From WHSV01 sp050694055 (GTDB lineage: Bacteria > Actinomycetota > CADDZG01 > WHSQ01): DNA of 64,000 nt. The position numbers were made by a program, and so were the translations under genes. Below the pieces are notes generated by a model, which ran no database searches, was not told the origin of the DNA, and saw only the letters and a program-made list of their open reading frames with translations. The stretch is from contig JBOGWX010000131.1 of assembly GCA_050694055.1 (NCBI GenBank), positions 1-64,000 on the forward strand, written 5' to 3'. Positions 7,873 to 16,845 of this stretch are shown in pieces. Position 1 is the first letter of the stretch; every line of letters starts with the position of its first letter.

Positions 7873-8618
7873 GGCCGGGGCTTCGTCAGGGCGATATAGC
7901 TGCCCTGCCGGCCGGTGGCGCCGTCGCGCCTATGAGAGAAGTAGTCGGCGCTGCAGGAGGTGCATTCCTCCGACCGAGCGATGTTGGTCACACCCGCTCG
8001 TGTCAGCACCGCGCGCGCGGCATCCGACGGATCCACTCTGCGTGCTCCGGCAACGGGCAATCCAGCCCCCCGGAACGCGTCCATGACTTCGTTGCCGACC
8101 TCGTAACAGCAGGCGCGAATGCTGGGCCCGATCCAGGCGCCGGCGACCGGCCCCACCGCGGCCACGCCTCGCTCGAGAACTCCGGCAACCAGCCCGCGCC
8201 AGCCCGCATGAAGGGCCGCCACGCCGCGGCGCCCCTCGAGCAAGACGGGCACGCAGTCCGCACTGAGGACCCCGAGCACGACCCCCGGAGCGCGCGCCAC
8301 CAGTCCGTCGGCCTTCCCCTGAATCCCGGACCGACCGGGCGCCGTCTCGAGCACCTCGGCTCCGTGGACCTGGTGCAACTGCGCCAGCGATGCGACGTCG
8401 AATCCGACCGCCGTGGCGGCGCGCTCCTTGTTGATCGCGGCATGGCGTGGGTCGCCGACGCTGACCGAGACGTTCAAACTGTCGAAGGGCGCTTCGCCTA
8501 CGCCCCCGTTGCGATCACAAAAAGCGACCAGCAGCCCGCGCGCCCGCGCTTCGAGATCGGTGAGCCATCGAATATCACCGCAGTGTTGGTCGGTCAGTGT
8601 TGCCGGCGCGCTCGTCAT
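7869..8618 (-). CDS. pgeF: Peptidoglycan editing factor / YfiH-LACC1 family purine phosphorylase
   Basis: The family is described as copper/zinc-binding oxidoreductases, purine nucleoside phosphorylases or muropeptide-editing factors. The 249-residue protein carries the metal-site motifs HQVHG, GVLSADCVPVLL, ALHAGWRGLV, GPSIRACCYEV and the C-terminal CTSCSADYFSHRRDG with GRQGS. The ATG at 8618 was chosen because a longer frame would run into ftsZ, which ends at 8686. It is coupled to yggS by a GTGA overlap. The position directly downstream of ftsZ fits an envelope role. Confidence 0.9.
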   Translation of the reverse strand: MTSAPATLTDQHCGDIRWLTDLEARARGLLVAFCDRNGGVGEAPFDSLNVSVSVGDPRHAAINKERAATAVGFDVASLAQLHQVHGAEVLETAPGRSGIQGKADGLVARAPGVVLGVLSADCVPVLLEGRRGVAALHAGWRGLVAGVLERGVAAVGPVAGAWIGPSIRACCYEVGNEVMDAFRGAGLPVAGARRVDPSDAARAVLTRAGVTNIARSEECTSCSADYFSHRRDGATGRQGSYIALTKPRP

Positions 8619-8685
8619 GCCCTGCAGTCTCTCAGGAGCTGCAACCCGAACGACGGAAGGTCTGGCCGATACGTTACGACCCGAA

Positions 8686-9804
8686 CTACTCGTTCCGCAG
8701 GAACGAGGGGATGTCGAGGTCGTCTTCGGCGTCGAACACGATGCGCTCTGACTCCTCGTCGCCCCCGAGGGATAGCGCCGGCTCCTCCTTGCGCTCCAGC
8801 GACCTCGAGAAGATGTCTTCGTCCGGACGGACGATCGCCTCGTCCTCGCGCGCTCCCCAGCGGTCGAAACCGGCGGCGATGACCGTGACTCGAACCTCGT
8901 CACCGAGCGTGTCGTCGACGACCGCGCCGAAGATGATGTTGGCGTCTTGGTGAGCGGCCTGGCTGATGATGCCGGCGGCCTCGTTCACCTCGAAGAGGCC
9001 GAGATCCGACCCCCCGGCGATGTTGAGCAGCACCCCGCGCGCTCCGTCGATGGAGGCCTCCAGCAACGGCGACGAGATCGCCGACTTGGCCGCCTCCGCC
9101 GCGCGATTGTCGCCGCGCGCCTGACCGATGCCCATGAGCGAAGACCCCGCGTCGGTCATCACGGCTTTGACGTCGGCGAAGTCGAGGTTGATCAGCCCGG
9201 GGGTCGTGATCAGGTCCGTGATGCCCTGGACTCCCTGAAGGAGCACCTCATCGGCCATACGGAAGGCCTCGAGCACCGACGTCGTCGCGTCGCCGACGTC
9301 GAGCAACCGGTCGTTCGGGATGACGATGAGCGTGTCGACCTTCTCCTTGAGCAAGGCGATTCCCTGCTCGGCTTTCACCGCGCGCTGCCTGCCCTCGAAG
9401 GTAAACGGCCGGGTGACCACGCCGATGGTGAGCGCGCCGACCGACTTGGCGACCTCGGCGATGATGGGCGCGCCACCGGTGCCGGTGCCACCGCCCTTGC
9501 CCGCGGTGATGAACACCATGTCGGCGCCTTTGAGGACCTCCTCGATCTCCTCGCGGTGGTCCTCCGCGGCCTGTCGCCCGATCTCGGGATCCGCGCCCGC
9601 GCCGAGCCCGCGCGTCAGGTCGCGCCCGATGTCGAGCTTGACGTCCGCGTCGGACATCAGCAGCGCTTGCGCGTCGGTGTTCACCGCGACGAACTCGACG
9701 CCCTTGAGTCCGACTTCGATCATGCGATTGACGGCGTTAACGCCGCCTCCACCGATGCCGACGACCTTGATGACGGCAAGGTAGTTTTGCGGGCCCGAAG
9801 CCAT
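8686..9804 (-). CDS. ftsZ: Cell division GTPase FtsZ
   Basis: Tubulin homologue forming the Z-ring. The 372-residue protein has the start ASGPQNYLAVIKVVGIGGGG, the tubulin signature GGGTGTGGAP (about residues 105-114), the T7 loop NLDFADVKAVM, and a C-terminal acidic linker ending in the conserved tail DIPSFLRNE, which binds SepF and other anchors. The ATG at 9804 is preceded by GGGTGGGAGAGGAGGG; a 22-codon upstream extension without a better site is rejected. Two promoter-like elements lie in the 200-base gap to ftsQ, so ftsZ probably has its own transcription in addition to read-through from the dcw operon. Confidence 0.97.
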   Translation of the reverse strand: MASGPQNYLAVIKVVGIGGGGVNAVNRMIEVGLKGVEFVAVNTDAQALLMSDADVKLDIGRDLTRGLGAGADPEIGRQAAEDHREEIEEVLKGADMVFITAGKGGGTGTGGAPIIAEVAKSVGALTIGVVTRPFTFEGRQRAVKAEQGIALLKEKVDTLIVIPNDRLLDVGDATTSVLEAFRMADEVLLQGVQGITDLITTPGLINLDFADVKAVMTDAGSSLMGIGQARGDNRAAEAAKSAISSPLLEASIDGARGVLLNIAGGSDLGLFEVNEAAGIISQAAHQDANIIFGAVVDDTLGDEVRVTVIAAGFDRWGAREDEAIVRPDEDIFSRSLERKEEPALSLGGDEESERIVFDAEDDLDIPSFLRNE

Positions 9805-9905
9805 GTTGCCCTCCTCTCCCACCCTCGATTCCGAGTTGAACCTTTGACTTCGCATGCTCCCGAGTTGCAAAAGTCCAGGTCAGAGCGGGTGGATCAGCGA
9901 CTCAC

Positions 9906-9934
9906 TCTTAACTTGAGGGTTATAGTTATGTCAA
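9906..9934 (-). promoter_or_regulatory. Proximal ftsZ promoter candidate
   Basis: On the minus strand TTGACA (9929-9934) is followed after 17 bases by TTAAGA (9906-9911), about 100 bases upstream of the ftsZ ATG. The -35 box is perfect but the -10 is weak. Confidence 0.4.
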
Positions 9935-9953
9935 CCTACACGTTGGGTTGAGG

Positions 9954-9981
9954 AATATAACACTCGAGGGGCCGCCGTCAA
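9954..9981 (-). promoter_or_regulatory. Distal ftsZ promoter candidate
   Basis: On the minus strand TTGACG (9976-9981), a 16-base spacer and TATATT (9954-9959) form a good primary-sigma promoter just after the ftsQ stop. Having two such elements in tandem in an A/T-richer gap within a GC-rich operon supports independent ftsZ expression. Confidence 0.55.
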
Positions 9982-10005
9982 CCGTCCCGGGACTAAGAGC
10001 CGGGA

Positions 10006-10824
10006 CTAAGAGGAAGTGTCCGCGTCGTCGTCCTGCGACTGGGGCGCGGACGGCAGCGGCGACACCGCGGGCGCCTGGGGCACGCGCACGTCGACGTAGG
10101 ACGCCGGCCGGCCCTCGGCCCGCAGTCGTTCGAGCAGCACCTTCAGGACCTCGTTCTTCGACGCCGTGCCCTCGGCCGCTCCGTAGCGAACCTGGATGCC
10201 GTCGGTCAGCTGAAAGGTGATCCGTTCGACCGTCGGCGCGAACACGGCGACAACCTCCGCCCGCAGTCTTCGCGGCATCGAGGAGAAGGCGCGCAGTGCG
10301 CTTTGCAGCGGGACGGCGGTCAGGCGCTCGCCGGGTTGGGGCGAGAAGAGTTGAGGTCCCGCGAGGACCGGGAGGTCCTCGTCGCTCGCCCCCACCGCCA
10401 GCACGCGCGCGCGCCCGTCGAGCAGATAGCGCTCGTCCCCCATCGCCAGGACCAGGACGGGAGTCCTCTCGGTCACCGTCACCTTCACGGTACCGGGCAA
10501 CTTCCTCTCGACGGTTGCCGACTTGACCCACGGCAGCGTCCTCACGCGCGCGGCGACGTCGGTGGTCGACAGGAGCAAGAGATTGTCGGATGCATCGAGG
10601 CCGACGACCCGCGCCACCTCGTCCGCCGACGTGTGCTGCGCGCCGGCGAGCTTCACCTCCGAGATCGCGAGCAACGGCGAGAAGAAGGCCAGCCATAGCG
10701 CGAGGGCGAGGCCGCAGACGGCCAGCGCACGCACGATCGCGCGCCGCCTCTTGTTTCTTGCCACGGCCCTGCGCCTGCGGCTGATGCGGGGGTCCGTCCT
10801 GGTCCTGGCCGCCGAGTCGCTCAT
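10006..10824 (-). CDS. ftsQ: Cell division protein FtsQ/DivIB
   Basis: Bitopic divisome protein. The 272-residue protein has a basic cytoplasmic N-terminus (RISRRRRAVARNKRRRA), one membrane helix (IVRALAVCGLALALWLAFFS), a POTRA domain (ISEVKLAGAQHTSADEVARV, then LPWVKSATVERKLPGTVKV) and an FtsQ beta domain. The C-terminus is acidic (QSQDDDADTSS). The start at 10824 forms an ATGA overlap with the murB stop; the longer open frame upstream is murB antiframe. It is the last gene before the ftsZ promoter region. Confidence 0.93.
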   Translation of the reverse strand: MSDSAARTRTDPRISRRRRAVARNKRRRAIVRALAVCGLALALWLAFFSPLLAISEVKLAGAQHTSADEVARVVGLDASDNLLLLSTTDVAARVRTLPWVKSATVERKLPGTVKVTVTERTPVLVLAMGDERYLLDGRARVLAVGASDEDLPVLAGPQLFSPQPGERLTAVPLQSALRAFSSMPRRLRAEVVAVFAPTVERITFQLTDGIQVRYGAAEGTASKNEVLKVLLERLRAEGRPASYVDVRVPQAPAVSPLPSAPQSQDDDADTSS

Positions 10825-11789
10825 CGTCGGAAAACCTCGGCTTCGCGGTGCGCGAACGGTCCCACGAACCTGACCTCCGGCACCAGTTCGACTCCAAACG
10901 CGTCGGTGACCCGGCGCTGCACTTGGTGGATCAGATCGAACACGTCCTGTGCCGTGGCCGCGTCGTCGGCCATGAAGAAGTTGGCGTGGATCTCGGACAC
11001 GGATGCTCCGCCGACGCGAAAGCCCTTCAGTCCGGCGGCCTCGACCAACCTGCCCGCCGAGTCTCCGTGGGGATTCTTGAAAGTGCTTCCCGCGTTCTGA
11101 AGCGCGCCGGGTTGTGTCTTTGAACGATGACGCCGGTAAGACTCCATCCGAACGCGGATCTCGTCTCGCTCCTGTGGCTCCAACCCCAACCGTGCCGCGG
11201 TGACCACCTGACGATCCGTCAGGTTCGAGTGGCGGTAGCCGAGATCGAGATCGGCGCGCGACCGGTCCGACACCTCGCCGGTGTCGAGGTCGAACACCGT
11301 CGCGTGGACCAGACACCTCGCTATGTCGCTTCCATGCGCCCCAGCGTTCATGCGCACCCCCCCACCGATCGAGCCGGGCACGCCGACCGCCCACTCCATA
11401 CCGGCCAGCGCGCGCCGGGCCGACCAGTTCGCCACCAGGGGTAGCGGTTTGGCGGCGCCCACCTCAAAGGTGGCGGCATCGTCCCCGTGGGTTACGAGGG
11501 CCGCGAACGGCTGGCCCAGGCGCAGTGCGATACCGGGCCAGCCCGCGTCCGAGACCACCATGTTCGAGCCGCGGCCGACCACGAGCACGGGCACCTCTCC
11601 GCTCGGATCGAGCTCACGGAGTTCGGAGCCCAGCGCCATCAGATCGTCGAAGTCGGCGGGCTCGACGTAGACCTCGGCCGGGCCACCGAGACGGTAGGTG
11701 GTGAAGCGGGCCAGAGGATGGGAGCGCGCGACGGTTCCGCGCGCCGCGCGGGAGAGGGCAGCGTGCAAGCGATCGAGCTCGACGTTCAT
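10821..11789 (-). CDS. murB: UDP-N-acetylenolpyruvoylglucosamine reductase MurB
   Basis: FAD-dependent enzyme that makes UDP-MurNAc. The 322-residue protein has the FAD-binding motifs TTYRLGGPAEVYVEP, LVVGRGSNMVVSD and VGVPGSIGGGVRMNAGAHG, plus the C-terminal catalytic region QNAGSTFKNPHGDSAGRLVE (Ser) and SEIHANFF. The start was placed at ATG 11789, which overlaps the murC stop as ATGA; a start four codons earlier (11801) is possible. Tightly coupled on both sides, in the actinobacterial order murC-murB-ftsQ. Confidence 0.95.
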   Translation of the reverse strand: MNVELDRLHAALSRAARGTVARSHPLARFTTYRLGGPAEVYVEPADFDDLMALGSELRELDPSGEVPVLVVGRGSNMVVSDAGWPGIALRLGQPFAALVTHGDDAATFEVGAAKPLPLVANWSARRALAGMEWAVGVPGSIGGGVRMNAGAHGSDIARCLVHATVFDLDTGEVSDRSRADLDLGYRHSNLTDRQVVTAARLGLEPQERDEIRVRMESYRRHRSKTQPGALQNAGSTFKNPHGDSAGRLVEAAGLKGFRVGGASVSEIHANFFMADDAATAQDVFDLIHQVQRRVTDAFGVELVPEVRFVGPFAHREAEVFRR

Positions 11790-13156
11790 CGCGTTCCCCA
11801 TCCGGCGGTCAGCAGCTCCTCGCCCAGCGCGCTGATGTCTCCGGCACCGAGCGTGAGAAGCGCGTCACCCGCCCGGGCCGAGGCGCGGAGGTAGGCCACG
11901 AGCTCGTCGTGGTGTGGGAAGTAGGCCACCGCCCGGCCCGGCAGATGGTCACAGACCGAGTCCGCGATGAGTTTGCCGGTGACGCCGGGCACGGGTTGCT
12001 CCCCCGCCCCGTATACCTCGGTCACGACGATGCGATCCGCGCCATCGAACGCGGCGCCGAACTCCCCGTACAGAGTCTGCGTGCGCGAGTAGCGGTGAGG
12101 TTGGAAGACCGCAACCACGCGTTTCCAGGGGCCGCTGCGCGCGGCTTCGAGGGTGGCTCGCACCTCGGTCGGGTGGTGCGCGTAGTCGTCGATGATCGTG
12201 ACACCATCCCGCTCGCCGCGGATCTGAAACCTTCGCTCGACCCCCCGATACCCGGCGAGTCCGTGGGCCACGGCTTGGATCGAAACACCGACCTGCAGAC
12301 AGGCGGCCGCCGCCGCAAGGGCGTTAGCGACGTTATGGCGCCCGGGGACGCGCAGCCTCACGGGGACCTCGGAGCCGTCATGAACGAGCGTGAAGGTCGT
12401 ACCCGAGCCGCGCGGGCTGATGTCGCGCGCGGAAAGGTCGCCGCCCGCCCCAAAGCTCACGCGACCGGTGTCTGGAGGAGGCGTGTAATCATCAAGTACG
12501 TCGTTGCCCTCTGGAAGTACGACTCCACCTCCCTCTTTCACCGCTCCTACGAAGGATCGGAATGCATCTTTGATCGCGTCGAAGCTCCCCCAGTGATCGA
12601 GGTGGTCCGCTTCGACGTTGGTCACGACCGCGACTTGCGGAGCCAGCAGCAAGAACGAGCCGTCGCTCTCGTCCGACTCGGCAACCGCCCACTCGTCGCG
12701 GCCGTGCCGCGCGTTGGTGCCCACGTCGTTCAGACCACCGCCCACGAGGTAGGTGGGATCACGGCCGTCCGATCGCAAGATCGAGACGATCATCGAAGTC
12801 GTCGTGGTCTTGCCATGAGTTCCGGCCACCACGATGGACTTCAGATCGTTTAGCAACGCAGCCAGTGCGCCACCACGCGTCATCACCTCGATCCCGAGCT
12901 CACGCGCGCGCACCAACTCGGGATTCCGCTCGGGAATGGCGGTGGAGATCACGACGACGTCCGCGCCCTCGACGAGCGACCCGGCGTGGCCGATGTGCAC
13001 CGCGACGCCCATGGCTTCGAGCATGGTTGCGGCGCGCGACCTCTTCAAGTCCGAGCCGGACACCTCGAAACCTCGCTCCATCAGTACCTTGGCAATGGCC
13101 GACATGCCGGCCCCTCCGATGCCGACGAAGTGCACTCTCCGAGCATCGCCGAGCAT
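11786..13156 (-). CDS. murC: UDP-N-acetylmuramate--L-alanine ligase MurC
   Basis: ATP-dependent Mur ligase adding L-Ala to UDP-MurNAc. The 456-residue protein shows the N-terminal nucleotide fold VHFVGIGGAGMSAIAKVL, the P-loop VVAGTHGKTTTTSMIV (about residue 114), VTNVEADHLDHWGSFDAI, and the C-terminal domain DDYAHHPTEVRATLEAAR with FQPHRYSRTQTL. The start ATG 13156 shares one base with the murG stop (TGATG). The much longer open frame upstream is the antiframe of murG and is rejected. Confidence 0.96.
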   Translation of the reverse strand: MLGDARRVHFVGIGGAGMSAIAKVLMERGFEVSGSDLKRSRAATMLEAMGVAVHIGHAGSLVEGADVVVISTAIPERNPELVRARELGIEVMTRGGALAALLNDLKSIVVAGTHGKTTTTSMIVSILRSDGRDPTYLVGGGLNDVGTNARHGRDEWAVAESDESDGSFLLLAPQVAVVTNVEADHLDHWGSFDAIKDAFRSFVGAVKEGGGVVLPEGNDVLDDYTPPPDTGRVSFGAGGDLSARDISPRGSGTTFTLVHDGSEVPVRLRVPGRHNVANALAAAAACLQVGVSIQAVAHGLAGYRGVERRFQIRGERDGVTIIDDYAHHPTEVRATLEAARSGPWKRVVAVFQPHRYSRTQTLYGEFGAAFDGADRIVVTEVYGAGEQPVPGVTGKLIADSVCDHLPGRAVAYFPHHDELVAYLRASARAGDALLTLGAGDISALGEELLTAGWGTR

Positions 13157-14253
13157 CAGTGCACCGACCGCCTCACGAGCCGAGCCAGCTCGGCGGCCGC
13201 CCCGGGACGTCCGGTGTCGAGCGCGGCGGCGCGCATGTCCTTCAGGCGCGTCTCGACCGCCAGGATGCCTCCGGCCAGTTCCGACACCCGCTCGGGAGTC
13301 GTGGCGTCGTCGGCCAGGACGACCGCGGCGCCGGCGCGTTCGAGGACGCGACCGTGACGCTCTTGCTGACGGTCCCGGTGGTACGGGTAGGGAACGATGA
13401 TGGCGGGCAACCCCACGACCCCAAGCTCGGCCACGGTGGTGGCGCCTCCCCGGCACAGGGCCAGATCCGCGACCGCGTAGGCTGCGACCATCTCTGTGAC
13501 GTAGCCGGCGACGCGGTAGATCAGTTGCCCTCCCGCCACCAGTTGACGGGCCCGCTCGACGAACGACTCCGCTTGAACCCTGCCGGCGATGTGAAGAATC
13601 TGAACGTCGGCGCGCTCCGCCCATTCGGAGGCGAGGCCGAGCGCGGCTTCGTTGATGCGCTGCGCCCCCTGACTCCCGCCGAACACCAGCAGGACCTTAC
13701 GTTTGGGATCCAGTTCGAAGCTCTCGAGGCCTCGCTTGCGATCCGCATCGTGATCCACGTTCACGATCGCCGGAACCACGGGATTGCCGACCAAGACGCC
13801 TTTGCGACCGGCTTGTTGAAGCGTCTCCTCGAAGGACACCGCAATGGTGCGAGCAAACGGGCGGCACAGCCGGTTGGCCAGGCCGAACACGATGTTCTGC
13901 TCGTGAAGCACTACCGGCAGGCGCAGCCTTCGGGCGGCAACGCATGCGGGAAGACTGACGTATCCGCCCATTCCAACCACGACCTCGGCCTCGGTGCGTC
14001 GCAGTAACTGAATCGACTGTTTCGTCGCCCTTAGCGCCTGCATTCCGGTGGACACGATGCTCGAGGGCTTCGAACGATCGAACCCCCGAACCTCAACCAC
14101 CTCGAGTGGATAGCCGGCCTCGGGCACCAGGGTCGCTTCGGCCCCCCGACTGGTGCCCGCGAAAGTGACCTCGTCGGCCGGCAGCGCTCGGGCCAGAGCG
14201 AGTGCGGGGTTGACGTGGCCCGCGGTGCCACCACCCGCAATAACCACCTTCAT
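13156..14253 (-). CDS. murG: UDP-GlcNAc:lipid I N-acetylglucosaminyltransferase MurG
   Basis: Peripheral membrane GT-B glycosyltransferase that converts lipid I to lipid II. The 365-residue length is standard. The N-terminal G loop VVIAGGGTAGHVNPALALA, the second G loop GMGGYVSLPACVAA, the motif LVFGGSQGAQRINEA, and the donor site CRGGATTVAELGVVGLPAIIVPYPY with RQQERHG are present. The start at 14253 overlaps the ftsW stop as ATGA, and its stop overlaps the murC start. Confidence 0.96.
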   Translation of the reverse strand: MKVVIAGGGTAGHVNPALALARALPADEVTFAGTSRGAEATLVPEAGYPLEVVEVRGFDRSKPSSIVSTGMQALRATKQSIQLLRRTEAEVVVGMGGYVSLPACVAARRLRLPVVLHEQNIVFGLANRLCRPFARTIAVSFEETLQQAGRKGVLVGNPVVPAIVNVDHDADRKRGLESFELDPKRKVLLVFGGSQGAQRINEAALGLASEWAERADVQILHIAGRVQAESFVERARQLVAGGQLIYRVAGYVTEMVAAYAVADLALCRGGATTVAELGVVGLPAIIVPYPYHRDRQQERHGRVLERAGAAVVLADDATTPERVSELAGGILAVETRLKDMRAAALDTGRPGAAAELARLVRRSVH

Positions 14254-15464
14254 CGTGCGGGAACTGACCTCCGGCGCCGCTTCCTGCTCCGCGGCGTCGG
14301 ACCATCTTCACCTTGCTTGGCGATATTGAGGAGAACGCCCATGGCCGCCAGCGAGATCACCAACGAGGTCCCGCCGAACGAAACCAACGGCAGGGGCACC
14401 CCCGTGATCGGAAGCGATGAGGTCACCGCGCCCATGTTGACGAGCGCCTGCATCGAGATCCAGATCGTGATGCCCGACGCGATCAGCATGCCGAAGCGGT
14501 CGGGTGCCTTGAGGGCAGTTCGGATTCCCATGTAGGCCAGGAACACGAACAGGCCGAGTACCACAAACGTTCCGAGCAACCCGAGCTCTTCACCGATGAT
14601 CGCGTAGATGAAGTCGGTGTGCGCGTTCGGAATGTAGGACCACTTCTGGCGGCTCGCACCAAGACCCACTCCGAAGAAACCCCCGGAGCCGAGGGCGATC
14701 ATCGACTGGATCGCGTGATAGCCGCTCTCGAGTGGATCCTGCCACGGATCCATGAAGGCCATGATCCGCTGGCGCCGGTAGGGAGCGGCGAGGCTGGCCA
14801 GAACGGCGAGGCCGGCCCCCAACATGCCGATGGGAACGATGTGGCGCAAGGGCGCGCCCGCGACGAACAACATTCCGATCGCGATGCCTGCAAGCAGCAT
14901 CGTGGTCCCGAGATCGGGTTGCATCATGATGAGCACCGCAAGCACCCCCAGCGCCGGAAGGGTGGGTATCGCGGTGTGCGAGAACTCGAGCAAGGCCGCT
15001 TCCTTCTTGCGCGCGAACACATCGGCGGCGAAAAGGACCAGTGCGAACTTGGCCGGCTCGGAGGGCTGGAAGTCGGTGATGCCGAGAGGAATCCAGCGCT
15101 GGCTGCCACCCACAGTGATCCCCAGACCCGGGACCAGTACCAACAGCAACAACAGCGCCACCGCCGGGAGCAGCAGATAACCGAGTCCCTTGAGTCTCCT
15201 GTAATCGACGCGATAGGCAATGCCAAGGGCCGCGAGTCCGAGCACCACCGAGACGAGTTGCTTCTTGAAGAAGACGAACGACGAACCGTAGCTCGCGAAC
15301 GACTGGACGGAGCTCGCCGACAGGATCATTACGACACCGACAACCAGCAAGGCTCCGATCGTGATCGTGAGAAGCGCCACCGGATGACCGAATCGAATGG
15401 CTGCTGCATCGTCCTGGGTCGCGCGCGCACGACGAAGCTCGACCGCATTGCTATTCGTCGCCAT
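14250..15464 (-). CDS. ftsW: Lipid II polymerase / divisome SEDS protein FtsW
   Basis: SEDS-family peptidoglycan glycosyltransferase with about ten membrane helices in 404 residues. Family motifs include GSQRWIPLGITDFQPSEPAK (with the conserved Glu and Lys), IMMQPDLGTTMLL, YHAIQSMIALGSGG, HTDFIYAIIGEELG and the terminal LPLVSFGGTSLVIS. The C-terminus is basic. It overlaps murD by 14 bases and murG by ATGA. The position between murD and murG identifies it as FtsW rather than RodA. Confidence 0.95.
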   Translation of the reverse strand: MATNSNAVELRRARATQDDAAAIRFGHPVALLTITIGALLVVGVVMILSASSVQSFASYGSSFVFFKKQLVSVVLGLAALGIAYRVDYRRLKGLGYLLLPAVALLLLLVLVPGLGITVGGSQRWIPLGITDFQPSEPAKFALVLFAADVFARKKEAALLEFSHTAIPTLPALGVLAVLIMMQPDLGTTMLLAGIAIGMLFVAGAPLRHIVPIGMLGAGLAVLASLAAPYRRQRIMAFMDPWQDPLESGYHAIQSMIALGSGGFFGVGLGASRQKWSYIPNAHTDFIYAIIGEELGLLGTFVVLGLFVFLAYMGIRTALKAPDRFGMLIASGITIWISMQALVNMGAVTSSLPITGVPLPLVSFGGTSLVISLAAMGVLLNIAKQGEDGPTPRSRKRRRRSVPAR

Positions 15465-16845
15465 GCTGTGGGCCCCTCGTCGTAGTCAACAGTGCGTGTA
15501 CGGCGCGACTGAACGCCTCGCCTCTCTGCACATAGCTCTCGTACATGTCCAGCGAAGCACAACCGGGCGAGAGCAACACGGATCCTCCGGCGATTGCCCG
15601 CTCGTGCGCAGCGCTCACCGCCTCGGGCATGGAGGCGGCCCTGGTCACCGGAACCAGGCCGGAGAAGGTGCGCTCGACCTCGTCGGAGGCCTCCCCCAGC
15701 GCCACCACCGCGATGACCGGCGGTACGGTCGACCTCAGCACCGACAGGTCGATCCCCTTCGCACGTCCTCCGGCGATCAGGACGACGTCGCGCAGTCCTC
15801 TCGTGGCCGCCATCGTTGCGTGAGGATTCGTGGCCTTCGAGTCGTCGATATAGGTGATTCCCAGAGCCTCGCCCACCACCTCGAGCCGATGCCGCAGGGG
15901 TTGGAAAGACGTGACCGCTCGGCGCACGGCGTCGATCTCGACTCCGTACTCGAGCGCGGCACCGGCCGCGGCTGCGACATCCTCTCGCCCGGCGGCTCCC
16001 GCGAGGGACACGTCGGCGGCAGTGAGGACCTCGCGGTAACGCCACAGGAGCCGGTCGCCGTCCCAGCCGATGCCGTCCTCGGGAACCCCACCTTCCGAGA
16101 ACGGCACGACGCGCGCGACGACGTTCTCGGCCACGGACATGGCCGCGGCGTCGTCTCTGTTCGGAATAAAGACGTCCTCGGGGGTTTGATTCAGCGCTAT
16201 CCGAGCCTTGGAGGCGAGGTAGTTGTCGAAGGTTCCATGCCAATCGGTGTGGTCCTCCGCGACGTTGAGAAGCACCGCCACGCTGGGACGGAAGTGATGT
16301 ATGGCCGCAAGCTGAAAGCTGGAGACCTCCACCGCGATCGCGCCACCGTCGGGAATCTCGAACACGGCATCTATCAGCGGCAGTCCGATGTTGCCCGCCG
16401 CGGCCGACCGTATTCCCGACTCCGCCAGCATCGAGGCCAGCATGCTCGTGGTGGTCGTCTTACCGTTGGTGCCGGTCACGGCCAAGAAGTCACAGCTCGC
16501 GAGGCGGTAGGCGAGCTCGACCTCACTGAGCACCTCGATGCCCGACGCGGTCAGCGGTCGCATCACGGCCGCGTGGGGAGGAATCCCCGGACTCACGACG
16601 GCAACGTCGGCGTCCAGAGCCTCGGGGTCGTGGCCGGCGGTCGATACCTCGATTCTCTCGCGGCGCAAACGCCGGGCCCGCTCCTCTATGGCCGCCGAGG
16701 TGGAGCCTTCGGTGACCTTCACCTTGGCGTCGAGCCGTGCCAGCACGCGCGCGGCCGCGAATCCGCTCGCCCCCAGACCCACCACGAGGACGCGCCGGCC
16801 CGCCCACTCACTTCTCGAACCCGGTCGCTCTCGCTCGCCGGTCAC
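15451..16845 (-). CDS. murD: UDP-N-acetylmuramoyl-L-alanine--D-glutamate ligase MurD
   Basis: Mur ligase adding D-Glu. The 464-residue protein starts with the Rossmann-like RRVLVVGLGASGFAAARVLA, carries the P-loop LAVTGTNGKTTTTSMLA, then VEVSSFQLA, LLNVAEDHTDWHGTFDNYLA, and C-terminal YIDDSKATNPHATMAAT and LLSPGCASLDMYESYVQRG. The GTG start at 16845 overlaps the mraY stop as GTGA; the open frame continues upstream only as antiframe of mraY. The 14-base overlap with ftsW indicates tight coupling. Confidence 0.95.
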   Translation of the reverse strand: MTGERERPGSRSEWAGRRVLVVGLGASGFAAARVLARLDAKVKVTEGSTSAAIEERARRLRRERIEVSTAGHDPEALDADVAVVSPGIPPHAAVMRPLTASGIEVLSEVELAYRLASCDFLAVTGTNGKTTTTSMLASMLAESGIRSAAAGNIGLPLIDAVFEIPDGGAIAVEVSSFQLAAIHHFRPSVAVLLNVAEDHTDWHGTFDNYLASKARIALNQTPEDVFIPNRDDAAAMSVAENVVARVVPFSEGGVPEDGIGWDGDRLLWRYREVLTAADVSLAGAAGREDVAAAAGAALEYGVEIDAVRRAVTSFQPLRHRLEVVGEALGITYIDDSKATNPHATMAATRGLRDVVLIAGGRAKGIDLSVLRSTVPPVIAVVALGEASDEVERTFSGLVPVTRAASMPEAVSAAHERAIAGGSVLLSPGCASLDMYESYVQRGEAFSRAVHALLTTTRGPQHGDE

